64,000 nt of DNA, taken from Erigeron canadensis (Eukaryota > Streptophyta > Magnoliopsida > Asterales > Asteraceae). The notes beneath the pieces were generated by a model that did no database searches, had not been told where the DNA came from, and worked only from the letters and a program-made list of their open reading frames with translations. Shown here one piece after another: positions 46,077 through 57,803 of the stretch. Positions within the stretch are counted from its first letter, which is position 1. The number at the start of each line of letters is the position of its first letter. Location of the stretch: NCBI RefSeq assembly GCF_010389155.1, contig NC_057768.1, forward strand, positions 12,956,501 through 13,020,500, read 5' to 3'. A program made the position numbers and the translations under genes.

Positions 46077-49000
46077 CTACATATGCCCACTGGCTTCTTC
46101 ACTGGCCTTTCTCTTGGAAGTTGGAGAACTTGATGTAGGAGTTACATAAGTCTTGCCTTTAAAGGAGAGCCCAATTTCTTTCAGTTCTGACCATCCAAAA
46201 GCTCTGACTATCGTATTTGGTCTTTCATCTTTGAAGTTTCCTTCTCTGAAGAGTTTTACGTGGAACCTGGTCTGGTTTTCATGGTTTTCTGCTAGATGGA
46301 TTTCTGCACCAAGAATAGGTCTGGCATTTGCTCTGAAGGACATCAAATAGTTGTACCTTTCTCTTGTCTTGGCAACTTGAACCATCTCTCCAGTTTCTCT
46401 GGACACTTTCCTTTGTTCCACTTCCTTGTGAATTTTTGCTTGATTGACTGATTTGGAAAGGTCCAGAGGAATGAATGTACTGAGATCTGCGTCTCTGGAA
46501 GATTTTATCTTCTTTGCTGGAGGTTTTGGCAGTCCTTTGATTTTTCTTCTATATTCATTCTCAAGGACTGCAACATTTTTCCTCATTTGGGTCTGAAGCT
46601 TCTCCAGTGCTTCCCTTCTTTTGGCAACAAGGTCCAATATACTTACCTCATAAATTTCTGAGTCATATACTTGTTCATCTTGAGAGTATATGGACCTTAG
46701 ATATACATCATCTAGTGCAGCAATGCATTGGTGGACTCTAGGATCATCTTTCATTTTCTTGTAAACTTCAATTTGCACTCCCAGACGTCCAGCATGGTAA
46801 GAATCCAAGGTTCCCATTTTTTCCATGTCCAACTTATGGGCAGCCAGATCATCCTTTAGATTCTTTTTGAAAATTTCTATGGCAATGCACTGTTGCTCTA
46901 GTCTTTTGGAAGTTTCATCATCAGCAAATGCAAACTCCTCACCAGCCTCTTCTCCAGTATTTTCTTCAGGTTCCCCTCCAGATACCACTTGCTTCTTTCT
47001 TTTTACCATTTTTAATTCCGAAGTGATATCTTGGAATTCCTCAAACACTTGCTCACTAGCATCAGTACCAGGAACTTCTTATTCTTCTTGCACAATGGTA
47101 TCAGTACCAAGTGTCCTTTGAGCTTCTTGTGCACTGGCATCAATACCAGGCACATTTGTTCCAATAACCTTCTTCCAAACTTCAATTTTCTTTTGAAGAT
47201 CGTCACCAGACTTTTCCCCCTTGAAATGATCACCAGACATGTGGGCATTCTAGATTTGTTCAAGCATGTGACGATCAGATGAACCAAAGTTCCTTCCAGA
47301 CCCTAGAGTGGTTATGTTAACAGTGTGCCTAAGCTTTTCAAGTTCTTTCTTGATATGATCAACTTCCTTAGGAAGTTCTTTGTCTATGATTTTGACAACT
47401 TGTGGAAGCAACCCATCTTGAATATTTCGTAGAACAGACCCATAAATTTCTTCAGTTATTTCCTTCAGCATGTCACCTTGGAATTTTCTCAATATTTCAT
47501 CACTGAGGTTGCTGATAATTGAATTCTGGTCTAGAGTTGGCCTGGCTTCCAGATTGTTAATTCTGGTAGTCAACTTCTGAAGAGCTTCAGCCATGCCAGT
47601 TAATGGTTATGCAATTTCAGCTTTAATGGCAGACGTAACAGAATTGACTAGCTTATCCTCTAATCCCTGGACTACTACTCTGATTATTTCAAAATTTTTA
47701 TTAGTGGCCAGTACCAGTTCATCCAGTTTCTCAAAAACAATTTTCTCATTTCCAGCAAAAATGTTCATTTCTGACTTCATATTATTAGTAAGTACAGACT
47801 TGAAGTCAAAGACTACTTGAGAAGATGTTTGGAGGGATCTCTCCAGGTCCGCCACCTTATTAAAAAGGCCTTGGACCTCGGTGGAAAATGAAGCGGAGAG
47901 ATCACCTGAACGATTGACCAATCTGGTTGTGGAAGACACTGGCACCACACTTGTGATATTTTCAATTGGTTGAGTGGATGCCAGTACTTCTAGAGGTTCA
48001 GAAGAGTGAATTTGTTGGGGTTGAATGGGTGCAAAAATGGATTCTGGTGGAGGTGTTGTTGTGGATTCTGATGGCGGTGTTGTGGATTTTGGTGGCGGTG
48101 AACTTGGTGGTGGTGGTGGTGTCATATCTGATAAAATCATCTGGGTGACCGAAGTAACAGTATGATCTACTTCCTCTTCACCTAGAAAGCCTATATCTAC
48201 ATCAAAATCATTCCCTTTAGATAATGGGGAATCAACCATATCCCATTCTTGGCTAGTTTCAACAACCTAATCTTCAACTTGGGGAATCTCTATCCCCCTA
48301 TTCAAATCAATCTGAGCCTCATGCTCCAGATTCCCTTCAACAACCTACTCAATTTGTTCCCCTTCAACACTTACATGTACTCCCTCCACAATCAATGACC
48401 CATCTGCAGTCATGATGTCTCCACTCGTAGAAGTTGAGACTGGTATTACTAAAGGTGAGCCAGTCTGTGCAAGAGTTGTGTCAGAAATTTGGCTATCAAT
48501 TTTTTGTGTAGACACGGATTCTACTGAGGGTTGGGCGGACCTTTTTTCTTCTTCACCACTTCCCCCTACAAGAATTGTGGAAGTGGTTGCTTGTGGGTTT
48601 CCCTGATTGACATCTCCAAAATCATGTTGGGAGGATTCTGGATGGCTTGGTTGGGTACTATGAGATGAGACCAGAACTCCATCTCTCCTAAGACATCAAT
48701 TTATGTTTCTTGGTCTAGTGGGAGGGTTTTGGATATTAACAACAGTTTGCTGAGGGTTAGGTGCAACCTGGGTAATAAGTGTCACCCTTTCAGCATTGAG
48801 GACTTTAGAGGGTCCCTCATTGTTTTGAGGCCCGCCTGACGCCTATCTGTGCCAACTGGTCTTGTTGTGACCGTTTGTATATTTTCAGCATCTTCTCTGA
48901 TGAAAGAATGGAGCATATTATGAGGGATTGGAACCTCATCAGGTTTGGATTTTAGATTTAATAATTCTCTCATATATTCAGGGGCAAAGAATTTGGTGGT

Positions 49001-49761
49001 CTTAAAGTCATATTCATTTTGCAAGGCACTTTTGAAAATTAAAGACAGAAAACGAATATATGGAACATGGGGTTTTCTACCTTTAGCCTTGATTCTATAA
49101 ACAAGGTCAACAAACAGGATTTTAGCAAAGTCCACACGGTATCCAAACCACAAACAATAAGCTATCTGGAGATGCACTTGGTTAAGCTGGTCTAACCCTC
49201 CAGAGCTTAAACCCAGACACTCAACTAGATGAGTGGAGAAATATCTCCAGAAATGTGTTAGTTTACTCATGTAAATGGTACCTTTCATGGAGAGTTGGCC
49301 ATGTTCATCCAAAATATCCGTATGGCCCATCAATCTGCACACTTCCCTTGTATTGATTCCTAAAGGAAGTGTAACAGCCATTTCATTTTCCACGTGGTAC
49401 TCCATCTGGAGACCTCCCTGAAGATGTCAAGAGTAAGAACAAAGGGTTTGGTTCCTTTCTTCACGGTATACTGGATGGCAGGAAGATCACCATCAACAAA
49501 AACAGCGGTGTACCAGAATTCACAAAGATAGTCATTATACATCTTACTAGGGTTTAATGTCAGAGCACTATATAACGGTCTGCTTAGATAGAACTTGTTA
49601 ATTCGTCCGATCATAGATTGAGGATCACGGCTGCTTGACAGTTTTGCCATCCAGTTGTTCATGTTTATACGGATGGCATCTGCCGTAAGAGGGATATGCC
49701 TTGCCTTAGTTACGGCGGCACCAGGGGCATATTTGGAAGAAAGGAGATTTTTGGGAGCCAT
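46077..49761 (-). pseudogene. 3' (env-like) gene of element B, broken
   Basis: It starts MAPKNLL at 49761. An N-terminal domain (NPSKMYNDYLCEFWYTA) shared with A and G is followed, after a shift near 49410, by a 207-codon frame to 48782. A poorly preserved stretch leads to a Pro-rich part (48150-48030, PPPPPSSPP). From 48239 to 46077 one frame is kept, with stops near 47607, 47255 and 47080. It has heptad-like coiled-coil segments (47850-47300, 46950-46540) and a basic C-terminus (KRKASEEA). The total would be near 1200 residues. I see no convincing membrane anchor or signal peptide, so an envelope function is not shown. It is preceded by a leader containing 'aaaccctaat'. Confidence 0.65.
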
Positions 49762-49864
49762 TTGAGTGAAGAAAATATTAAACTGAAATTAGGGTTTTGA
49801 AGATTTGATGAAGTAAATATGAGAGAGATTGATGATTGGAATTGAATGAAGGAATTTGGGAGAC

Positions 49865-50383
49865 TGTTGAAACACGTCAGACCGTTCAATTCATGACCAA
49901 TTCGACTATGAAAGTGCAGAATCCATTCATAATCGACTTTGAGGTTTTCTGCATAATTAATGGACATAAAAAAACGAATTTCATGAAGAATAAGAGATAA
50001 GAACAGATGTAAAACTCGTGAATATCATTAATCATATGGATATTACACGAAATCAGTATACATCTGACTGGCACGGGGTATAGATTTCTACCCCGTGCGC
50101 TATGAACGAAATCTGTTGCAACTAGGATCGTTAACCTACAATTGTAACCTAATTCTAGTATATATAGGCTCCTACATGGCTGGGCTTCCATCTCGTTCGT
50201 GGGTTGCGCACATCTTCACACGAACTGCTGCCTCATGCTGACGTCACAACGAAGTGATGATGACATCATCACGAAGTGATGATGACATCATCACGACCTT
50301 GAAGACATCTTTTCTTCTTCATAATCAGCCCATAGAATTGCATTGCGACGGACAATAAAAGCCTCTCAGAAATTGCTTCTACA
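49865..50383 (-). repeat. Solo LTR of the F/G family in the leader of B
   Basis: On the minus strand it starts TGTAGAAGC and ends GTTTCAACA (519 bp). The flanks are GAGAT (50384-50388) and GAGAC (49860-49864), a 5-bp duplication with one mismatch. Shared features with the LTR of F: TGACGTCA (50239-50246), palindromes before a TATA box (about 50166-50157), 'gaattaggttac', and 'ggattctgcact' corresponding to 'ggattccgcact'. Two tandem copies of GTGATGATGACATCATCAC are at 50254-50272 and 50276-50294. It separates the 3' gene of B from its upstream sequence. Confidence 0.75.
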
Positions 50384-51216
50384 GAGATGTGGGCGTAAAT
50401 ATTGTTTCGAAGTAAATGCAAAGGAAGACGAAAATGAAAGTAATATAGAGGAGAGAGAAAAAGGGAATTCAAATGGTTTATTTTGAAAAATTATTCAAAG
50501 TAATTTTGATCGGGTTTGAAATTCGCATTAAATTCACCCATCACACATAAATGTATGACGTTTGACAGCCCACAAAACTATCATTATTCACTTTTTATGT
50601 TCCCAAAGTAACAAAACCCACTAACTATTTGAAAAGTGCATGCCACGTAGGATAAATATCCAAGAGAAAGTTTTGCATACGTGGCAAGCATTAATATCAG
50701 GTAAACACATGCTATATTGACAACCATGACTCAATTTTAATGCATCTGGAGGATGACTGGTCACTCTAGTAACACTGGTGGATTAGTCCAGTGAAGTATG
50801 CATTAAATGGTACACTGGAGGGACACTCCAGTAAAGTACCGTGGAGACCTCAAACACGTACATCAAAAGTAAAAAGACAAGTGAGAGGGACACATTTACA
50901 AAGCAATTTTCATTACTTCAAACACGCACTTCAACTATCTAAATACTAATGAGAGAGATATGATTACAAGGTTCCAGTGGAATTTTCCACAAAATTTCTC
51001 CAGAGGACAAATAAATTAATAAATTCCCCCTGATATTAAGACATTTTAGGACAAAAATTCTGGTCTGAGTCTTCCCCCTGGAATAGTGATCCATACAACT
51101 ATCAGTGTAAAGATAGTATCACTAAGGCGTTCGATAGCTTTACTGGCATAGATTTATAAATCTGGAATCAAAGAACCCTGCCAGTGTCAAAAAGGCGTTC
51201 ATAACAAGGTTCCAGA
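50384..51216 (-). other. Spacer between B pol and 3' gene
   Basis: There is no ORF. Near the pol end (minus strand) two copies of the GAACGCCTT motif occur (about 51213-51192 and 51141-51120). Two purine tracts (ccagggggaagactc and cagggggaattt) lie at about 51083-51069 and 51036-51024. The first matches the tract after pol in A. The upstream promoter of the 3' gene would be near 50440-50520 (pyrimidine-rich, weak TATA 'ctctatatta'). Confidence 0.55.
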
Positions 51217-52976
51217 TTAAGGGTTCAACATTCCTAACTCACTGACAAGATATTGAAAAGTTTTCTCATCCATAGGTTTTGTAATTATGCCAGCGAGTTG
51301 TTTGTTAATGGGGATGAAATGGATTTCAACATCATTTTTGATAACATGATCACGAATGAAATGATACCTGACATCAGTGTGTTTCGTCTTGGAGTGCATG
51401 ACAGGTTTGTTTGAGATAGCAATGGCACTGGTATTATCACAAAATATAGGAGTCTTTGTATACTTAATACCATAATCAAGCAACTGGTTCTTCATCCAGA
51501 GTATCTGAGCACAACAACTGGATGCAGACACATATTCAGCTTCAGGAGTGGATAATGAGACAGAAGTTTGCTTCTTACTGGTCCAACTCACCAGTTTGCC
51601 ACCCAAGGAAATTACATCCACAAGTAGTGGATTTCATGTCTATCTTACAACCTGCATGATTTGAATCTGAATAACCCATTAGATCTAAAATTGAGCCTTT
51701 TGGATACCAAAGACCCAAACTGGGAGCACTCTTAAGGTACTTCAGAATGCGCTTTACAACAGCCAAATGAGATTCTTTTGGGTTAGACTGATATCTGGCA
51801 CAAAGACATGTTGCAAACATTATATCTGGTCTACTAGCTGTTAAATACATTAGTGAACCAATCATGCCTCTATAGGCAGTGGTGTTCACTGGCTTCCCAT
51901 CAAGGTTTGAATCTATTGTTAAAGGTGCAGAAATTGGAGTTGCCTTAGATGGTGAAGAATTCATATCAAATTTTCTTAACATATCTCTAACATATTTTTC
52001 TTGATTGATAAAAATACCATCACTAGTTTGTTTAATCTGGAATCCTAGAAAAAATGTTAATTCACCCATCAAACTCATTTCAAATTTTGAAGACATAATT
52101 TTCGAAAGTTTCTTGCACAAAGATTCATTAGTAGAACCAAAAATAATATCATCAACATAAACTTGTACCAACAGAAGATTACCTCATTCACGTAGAATAA
52201 ATAAGGCATTGTCAATTGCACCTCTTTTTAAACCGTTTTCAGATAAGTGTTTAGTCAGAGTGTTATACCAGTCTCGAGGGGCTTCTCTGAGGCCATACAG
52301 TGCCTTGTCGCTTCACGTATACTGAACGATTCTGGGTATGGCAAGCAGTTACAATTGCTTCAGCCCAGTACATTTTAGGAAGACCAGATTCAGCAAGCAT
52401 AATTCTGGCGGCTTCTATCAGCGTTATGTTCTTTCTTTCTACAACTCCATTCTACTCTGGAGTGCGTGCTGATGAGAAGTTCTGAGAGATGCAGTGTCAG
52501 TACAGAATTTCTCCAGAGTTGCATTCTGGAATTTTGTTCCGTTATCACTTCTTAATTGACACACTTTTCGCTTATATTTAAGTTCAATTTGCTTGATTAG
52601 AGCGATGACTTCAGCAGCAGTTTCACTTTTTGATCTGAGAAATATTACCCAACAATATCTGAAGTATTCATCAACAACTACCAGGGTATATCTCTTACCA
52701 GCACGAGTCTGAACATTCACTGGACCAAAAAGATCCATATGAAGCATATGAAGTGGTTCAGATATGCTAAAATTCTGCTTTCTCTTAAAACTGATGCGTT
52801 TCTGCTTACCCATCTCACATCCCGGATATGGCCTTTCCTTTTTGAAAGAAACTGAAGGTATCCCATCTGCAAGTTGTTTTCTGGACAACTTATTAATATT
52901 TTTGAAATTTAAATGGGATAACCTTTTATGCCATAACTAGTTTGTGTCTTCATCAGCTGCTAGAAATCCAAAATAG
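51217..52976 (-). pseudogene. pol: Pol of copia element B, internally deleted
   Basis: From the edge of C: pre-integrase (DTN*LWHKR at 52935, TAG where A has Trp), CPGCEMGK, and the integrase core 52790-52440 with LHMDLFGP and RSDNGT. After a shift near 52440, integrase continues to SVYVKR and then jumps at about 52306-52313 directly to the RT segment ALYGLREAPRDWY. About 1.2 kb present in A is missing. RT then reads [12 protein letters not shown], and RNase H runs to 51217 (GYSDSNHAG, LSTPEAEY, DVRYHFIRDH). A frameshift near 51600 splits RNase H. It is not functional. Confidence 0.82.
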
Positions 52977-53274
52977 TGATAAATTATAATTTAGATTAGA
53001 GGACTTTCTTGTAGTTAAGTCATAGGTGTATGATTACTAAGGTTGAGGGGCTAATTGTGATAATTAGCATAATTGTATAGTTAGCCTATAAATACCCCTC
53101 ATAACCTTAGGAATCATAACTTTGTAAGCCTTACACTCACACATTAATTCCAATCAGCAACTTTACTTACACATACATACACTTTCTCTCTAAAAACACA
53201 CACAAACACCAAGAACACACACTCACCAAACCGCCATTGATGACGTGAATTCGGTGCTAGACATCGTGTTATCA
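52977..53274 (+). repeat. 5' LTR of element C
   Basis: It begins TGATAAATTATA and ends GTGTTATCA; TGATAA/TTATCA are inverted. A TATA box (cctataaatacccc) is at 53084-53097, with a C/A-rich leader after it. The inverted pair ctaattgtgataattag is at 53051-53067. The 3' copy is not in the window. Confidence 0.82.
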
Positions 53275-53994
53275 CATGTGGTATCAGAGAAAAACATCGT
53301 TTTGATTCGATCCATAACTGAATTCAGTCACAAATTCATCAAAAATCAAAATTAAAAAGTTTTTTTGTTTGTTATTTTTTGATCACTGTTCTATCAAATT
53401 TCACCTTCCAAATCACATAAAATCATAGATATTTGTTCACCAATAGATTCCTAGTAATTGAAAACATAATCTTGTCAAATTTCAAGTTCCAATCCGATCT
53501 AAATCTCGAGTTTGAATTTTTGGATTTTGGCTCAAAATTTGGGTTTGGACTCTGTTGTGTTTTGTGTTGAATTTTGTTAATCGGTACTTTGGTGTGTTTT
53601 GGTGTGTTTTGGTTGATAATTTGAGGTTGTTGTGATTGGGAATCACACACTTATTGGATAACTAATCTTCTACATTAGTTTTGCTCAATTCCTTTCATTC
53701 CAATTCATACTGTTACTCTGTCCAAATCATCCCAAAACACTTAGAAAATTCTCCAAAATCAAACAAACCCTAAAACGATCTTGCCAAGATCGTTTCACAA
53801 GACCGTTTCATTTTCATTTTTCAAAAATCAAAACAATCTTCATTAATTCGTTTCATTTCCTTTACTTCAATCCAAAAACAAACCTCAATTTCAGTTTCAT
53901 TTCATACATAGCCAAATTTCACCAAATTTCAGTTTCATTTCCAATTTTCTTCAACTCTTAATTCAATCCAATTTTCAAATCAAATCAAGTTCAA
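53275..53994 (+). other. PBS and leader of element C
   Basis: TGGTATCAGAG at 53279-53289 is the initiator-Met PBS, four bases after the LTR. The 0.7-kb leader is noncoding and holds several CATTTC/CAATTTC-type T/C-rich words (53830-53990) but no clear repeat. Confidence 0.8.
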
Positions 53995-55113
53995 ATAGCT
54001 TCTCGTGAAGCATTGGCATTAGGTTCCGATACAAGACCTCCAGTTCTCTACCGGGGTTCCTATGGACTATGAAAGAAAAGATTTATGGACTATGTGGAAT
54101 GTCAACCAAGTGGTCACCTGCTTAAATATTCCATCCTTAATGGACTTGAAGTTCATCGCCATCCCACTACCGGTGCAATACTCACTCTTGATATTTTGAA
54201 TGCTAAACAAAAAGATCGAACAGCTGCAGATAACAGAGCTAGATCATGCTTATACAAAGCACTACCAGATGAAATCTATGGCTCTGTTGATTCTTATGAT
54301 ACAGCCAAGGAGATATGAGATGAGGTGGAAAGAAAAATGGAAGGATCTGATGTGACTTCAACAAAAAGATTGACAAATGTGTTGACTGAGTTTGACAACT
54401 TCAGCAGATTGCCAAATGAATCTCTAGAGGCTGTCTACTGTAGGTTTTGCAATGTCATAAATGAACTTAGGAAGAACAATGTCAAGAAATCAGAGATTGA
54501 GTTAAACATCAAATTCATCAAAGCTCTTGGTCCAGAATGGGAAGATTTTGGAACACAGATTAAGCAACATCAAAATCTGACCAAGTTCACCATTCATAAT
54601 CTTCATGAATCTTTCAAACTCAATGAACACCAAGTTCTAAACAAAGCTTCATCAAGCAAAATGCCAGAAGTTGTAACTGCTGATCCTTTGGCTTTGATAG
54701 TTGAAAAGAAGGTTTCTGAAGCTCTTAAGAGGCAAATGGTAGTTGTTTCTTCATCTGATGAGGAGGGAGATGATTTGATGGCTACAAGAGATGGTGTTTC
54801 AGATGAACTATATCAAGCTCTTGCTGCGGTAACAAAGCATTTCAAGAAGAAATTTTACAAAGTGAAGCCAACAAACAACAATCTCCGCACTTCTTCTACA
54901 AGTGCATTTCCCAAGAAATATCACTATCATTCTAAGAATTATGGGCAAGGTGAAGCAAGTGGATCAAAACATGGTGAGAAGAAAGAAGCTAATGAGAAAT
55001 AAGTTATTGAGAAGGGTAAAGCATCGGACAAAAGGTGCTACAATTGTGGAAAACCTGGTCATTTTGCTATTGAGTGCAAGCAACCTCGAAAGCGGAACTA
55101 TGAGTACTACAAG
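53995..55113 (+). pseudogene. gag: Gag of copia element C
   Basis: One frame runs from about 53995, where ATA stands at the likely start position (no ATG precedes it), through a UBN2-type capsid region to the CCHC knuckle at 55036-55077 (CYNCGKPGHFAIEC). Stops: TGA at about 54070, in a position usually Trp (GL.KKRF); TGA 54316-54318, also a likely Trp position; and TAA 55000-55002. Otherwise the frame is kept. It has ALPDEIYGSVDSYDTAKEI and LTEFDNFSRLPNESL, typical of copia Gag. It would form the particle. Confidence 0.8.
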
Positions 55114-57793
55114 CAGAAGATGTTGTTAGCCAAACAAGTTGAAGCAGGTCATGCATTGCTTGCTAAAGATGACAAATGGCTATTGCTCTCAGATGATGAA
55201 GATGAAGATCTCTCTGCTAATGTTTTCTTTATGGCGAGGTTAGCCAAGGACAAAGTTTTTGAAGCTGAAAGCACTGATGATGAATACCTAGATGATGAGG
55301 TAAACCTCGACTCCACTTTTTCATCAATTAAGGATAAAGAGTCATGTAGATTAGCTTTGTCAAACTTGACAACTCAAATCAAATCTTTAGCTAACAAAAA
55401 CAAAAAGTTGCAAAATTGTGTTTCATTTTCTAAAAGTAAATTTTCAAAACTTCTTGAAGAACATTCGAAATTACTTTTTGAACATGATGCTATTAAACAA
55501 GACTTTCAAATATATAAAGACAAAGTGTTGATTAAAGAGTGTGAGTTGAATGCTTCTCCTAATTCTAAGTTATTACAAAAATGTCACAATCTTGAAAAGA
55601 CCATTCATGATCTTGAAAAAGCCAATCAAGATCTTGAAATTCAAAAGACCAATGAATGGCTTCGGGCAAATGCTAGAAAAATGGATGTTGATATTCTTAA
55701 TAAAAAGCTCCAAGAAGCTAAACAAAACAATGTTGAACTCGAAAGAAAGATTTCCGACTTAAATCATACTTGTTTTCTAAAAGGCATTGAGATTTAGAAT
55801 CTTGAAAAACAAGTTGAGGAATTTAAAATGAATATACTTTTCTATCAAGAAAAGTTATATAAAGTTGAACAAAACTCTCTCTTGGATTTCACTGCCTATT
55901 TCAACAAGTCAAAAATTGACAAAACGGATCTTCTTTTCGGGTTGGGATTTGAGAATATCACTCCATTACAAAAAGTCAAAGAGGAAATTTAACCTTTGTA
56001 TGATGAAAAATTTCTTCGACTTGGTATGGTACAACAATTTATTCGTCCATTGGATGACGAATTTGAGACTGATGAAGTTGAGAGAATACCTAAAGATGAA
56101 TTTTTGGTTAATTATGATGCTTTAAATGCTTCGTACAAATCTAAAGAGTCTTCAATTTTTAAATTGGAAGAAATAGCATCAAATTTTTAAAACCAAGAAT
56201 CTATCGGTAATTCACCTAAACTAACTAAAATGTATGTTCCAACCACAATTTTGGAAAAACAAATAGAAGGTTTACAACAAAAGGTAGAATCTCGACAAAA
56301 AGTTATTAATCACCTAAAAAGTCTCAAAGTCCGATTTCAGAGGATAAATTTGTTGTTGTTGATACTAAGAAAGTTTGTGAGAATGTTTCTACTCAAATTG
56401 ACCTAAGTTCTTTAGTAGACCATTCTACCCAAACTACTTGTGATTCATCTACAAATTTCTCCACTCAAACCTTGACTGATTCTCTTGAATGTACTTGTCA
56501 AAATTCTGCTACTTTAATAGCTGATGATTATGTGCAATCTGATTTATCTAATGAAGAACTTGCACATAGTTTAGTTTTGATATGGTACTTTTATAGGTTT
56601 TTCACATGCAATTCAATTGATGAGTTAGTTGTTCACCCTAAGCTTAATACTAGTATAGGTGTTGATACTTTACTCAATTTTCTTGTGAGACAAAAGATGT
56701 GTCAGTTCAAGTTGACCTGATTTCTGAGACTACCCATAATGTGAAGTTGGACACCAAGATTCCTAATTTTTCAAAAGAATTTAAAACTAATCAACCTTCA
56801 TTGAAATCTTTCACTAAAGCTGATTTTGATAAATTAATGGAGGGAGAATATGTTTTTGATTCAGAAACTGAGAAAAAGATTGAATCTACCAAAATCAAAG
56901 TTGAAACAAAAGAGGAATTTCAAAATCTTTTGTCCAAAGCTCCAACTTCATATTATTCAAAGAAACGAGTTTAGACCAAACTCGTCAAGACTGAACTAAA
57001 GACAGTTAAGTTAGAAACAAAGACTTTTACCCCGGTGAAACATGTCAAAAAGGAACAAGCTGAGACCCCACCTAGAACAAAGTACACCAAAGTGAAACTT
57101 CTGAAAGACTATCCTAATGCTTCTCTATCTAGCTCTCAATCTAGTTCTTTACCTAAAGTGTCTAAGTCTAGCTTAGTTTTGCTAAATAAGGATGCATATA
57201 ATGGTACTACTAGATATAGGGATAGATATGGATGGTTCTCTCATGATAAACCAAAGAAGCAAGAAGTTTCCTCACCTCCAAAAGATCCTAAAAGGATGAA
57301 AGTGGTTAAAACCCCTCGTTCTAATCTTCTTAGTTTCAATTCAAAAGGTGGAAAGAGCATAACTAGTGGTGCAAAATGGGTTGCTAAAACTTTAGAACCT
57401 AAGATCACTAGTAATCAAAAGGATGTTGAGAAAAAGAAAAAGAGAAGGTGGAGAAAGATTGGTAATAGGAGGAAGGGTGTTTCTGTTAATTCAAACAATT
57501 CATCTTTGATAAACAATGTTGATTGTGCCAAGGCAAGGCCTTGTGAGCTTGTAAACAATTTTAATTCTCGTACTCATATGGTTGATGTTAATTTGAATGC
57601 TTGTAGACATGTTACTTTTAATTCATGTGTGAATGTTCGTACTTTTTATCCAAATGTGCTTATTGATGATGTGCTTGTTAATGCTTATGTTGATTCTAAA
57701 GCATGTTTGAATGCAGTTCCTAAGTTATATATCCTGCCTGTGTTCACTAACCACAAAGGACCCGTCTTCAAGTGGGTACCTAAAGTCGGTTAA
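55114..57793 (+). pseudogene. Coiled-coil and basic linker between C Gag and protease
   Basis: It continues the gag frame to about 56320: acidic part (DDEDEDL), then a long Leu/Lys/Glu/Asn coiled-coil (55360-55790), stops at about 55795, 55990 and 56188. A shift near 56325 leads to a Ser/Thr-rich part to 56718, and another to a Lys-rich, Arg-rich part (56699-57793) ending KWVPKV before protease. Such linkers are typical of many plant copia Gag-Pol proteins; a role in particle assembly or RNA binding is inferred. Confidence 0.65.
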
Positions 57794-57803
57794 ATTTCTT
57801 TGA

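Larger units (their letters stand above)
45036..52976 (-). mobile_element. Copia element B (Sirevirus-like), inserted in E and split by C
   Basis: Reading the minus strand from 52976: pre-integrase and integrase, RT and RNase H (to 51217), spacer, 3' gene (49761 to 46077) and 3' LTR (45777 to 45036). The 5' LTR, gag and protease are absent because element C is inserted at 52976/52977; they are expected past the window. B is close to A in LTR start, proteins and spacer motifs. It contains a foreign solo LTR (49865-50383) and an internal pol deletion. The flank of the 3' LTR is CTTGT (minus strand). Confidence 0.82.

Noticed and set aside
47966..48148. Plus-strand frame rich in Val, Trp and Leu
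   Set aside because: It is the complement of the Pro-rich part of the B 3' gene, so the composition is a by-product.
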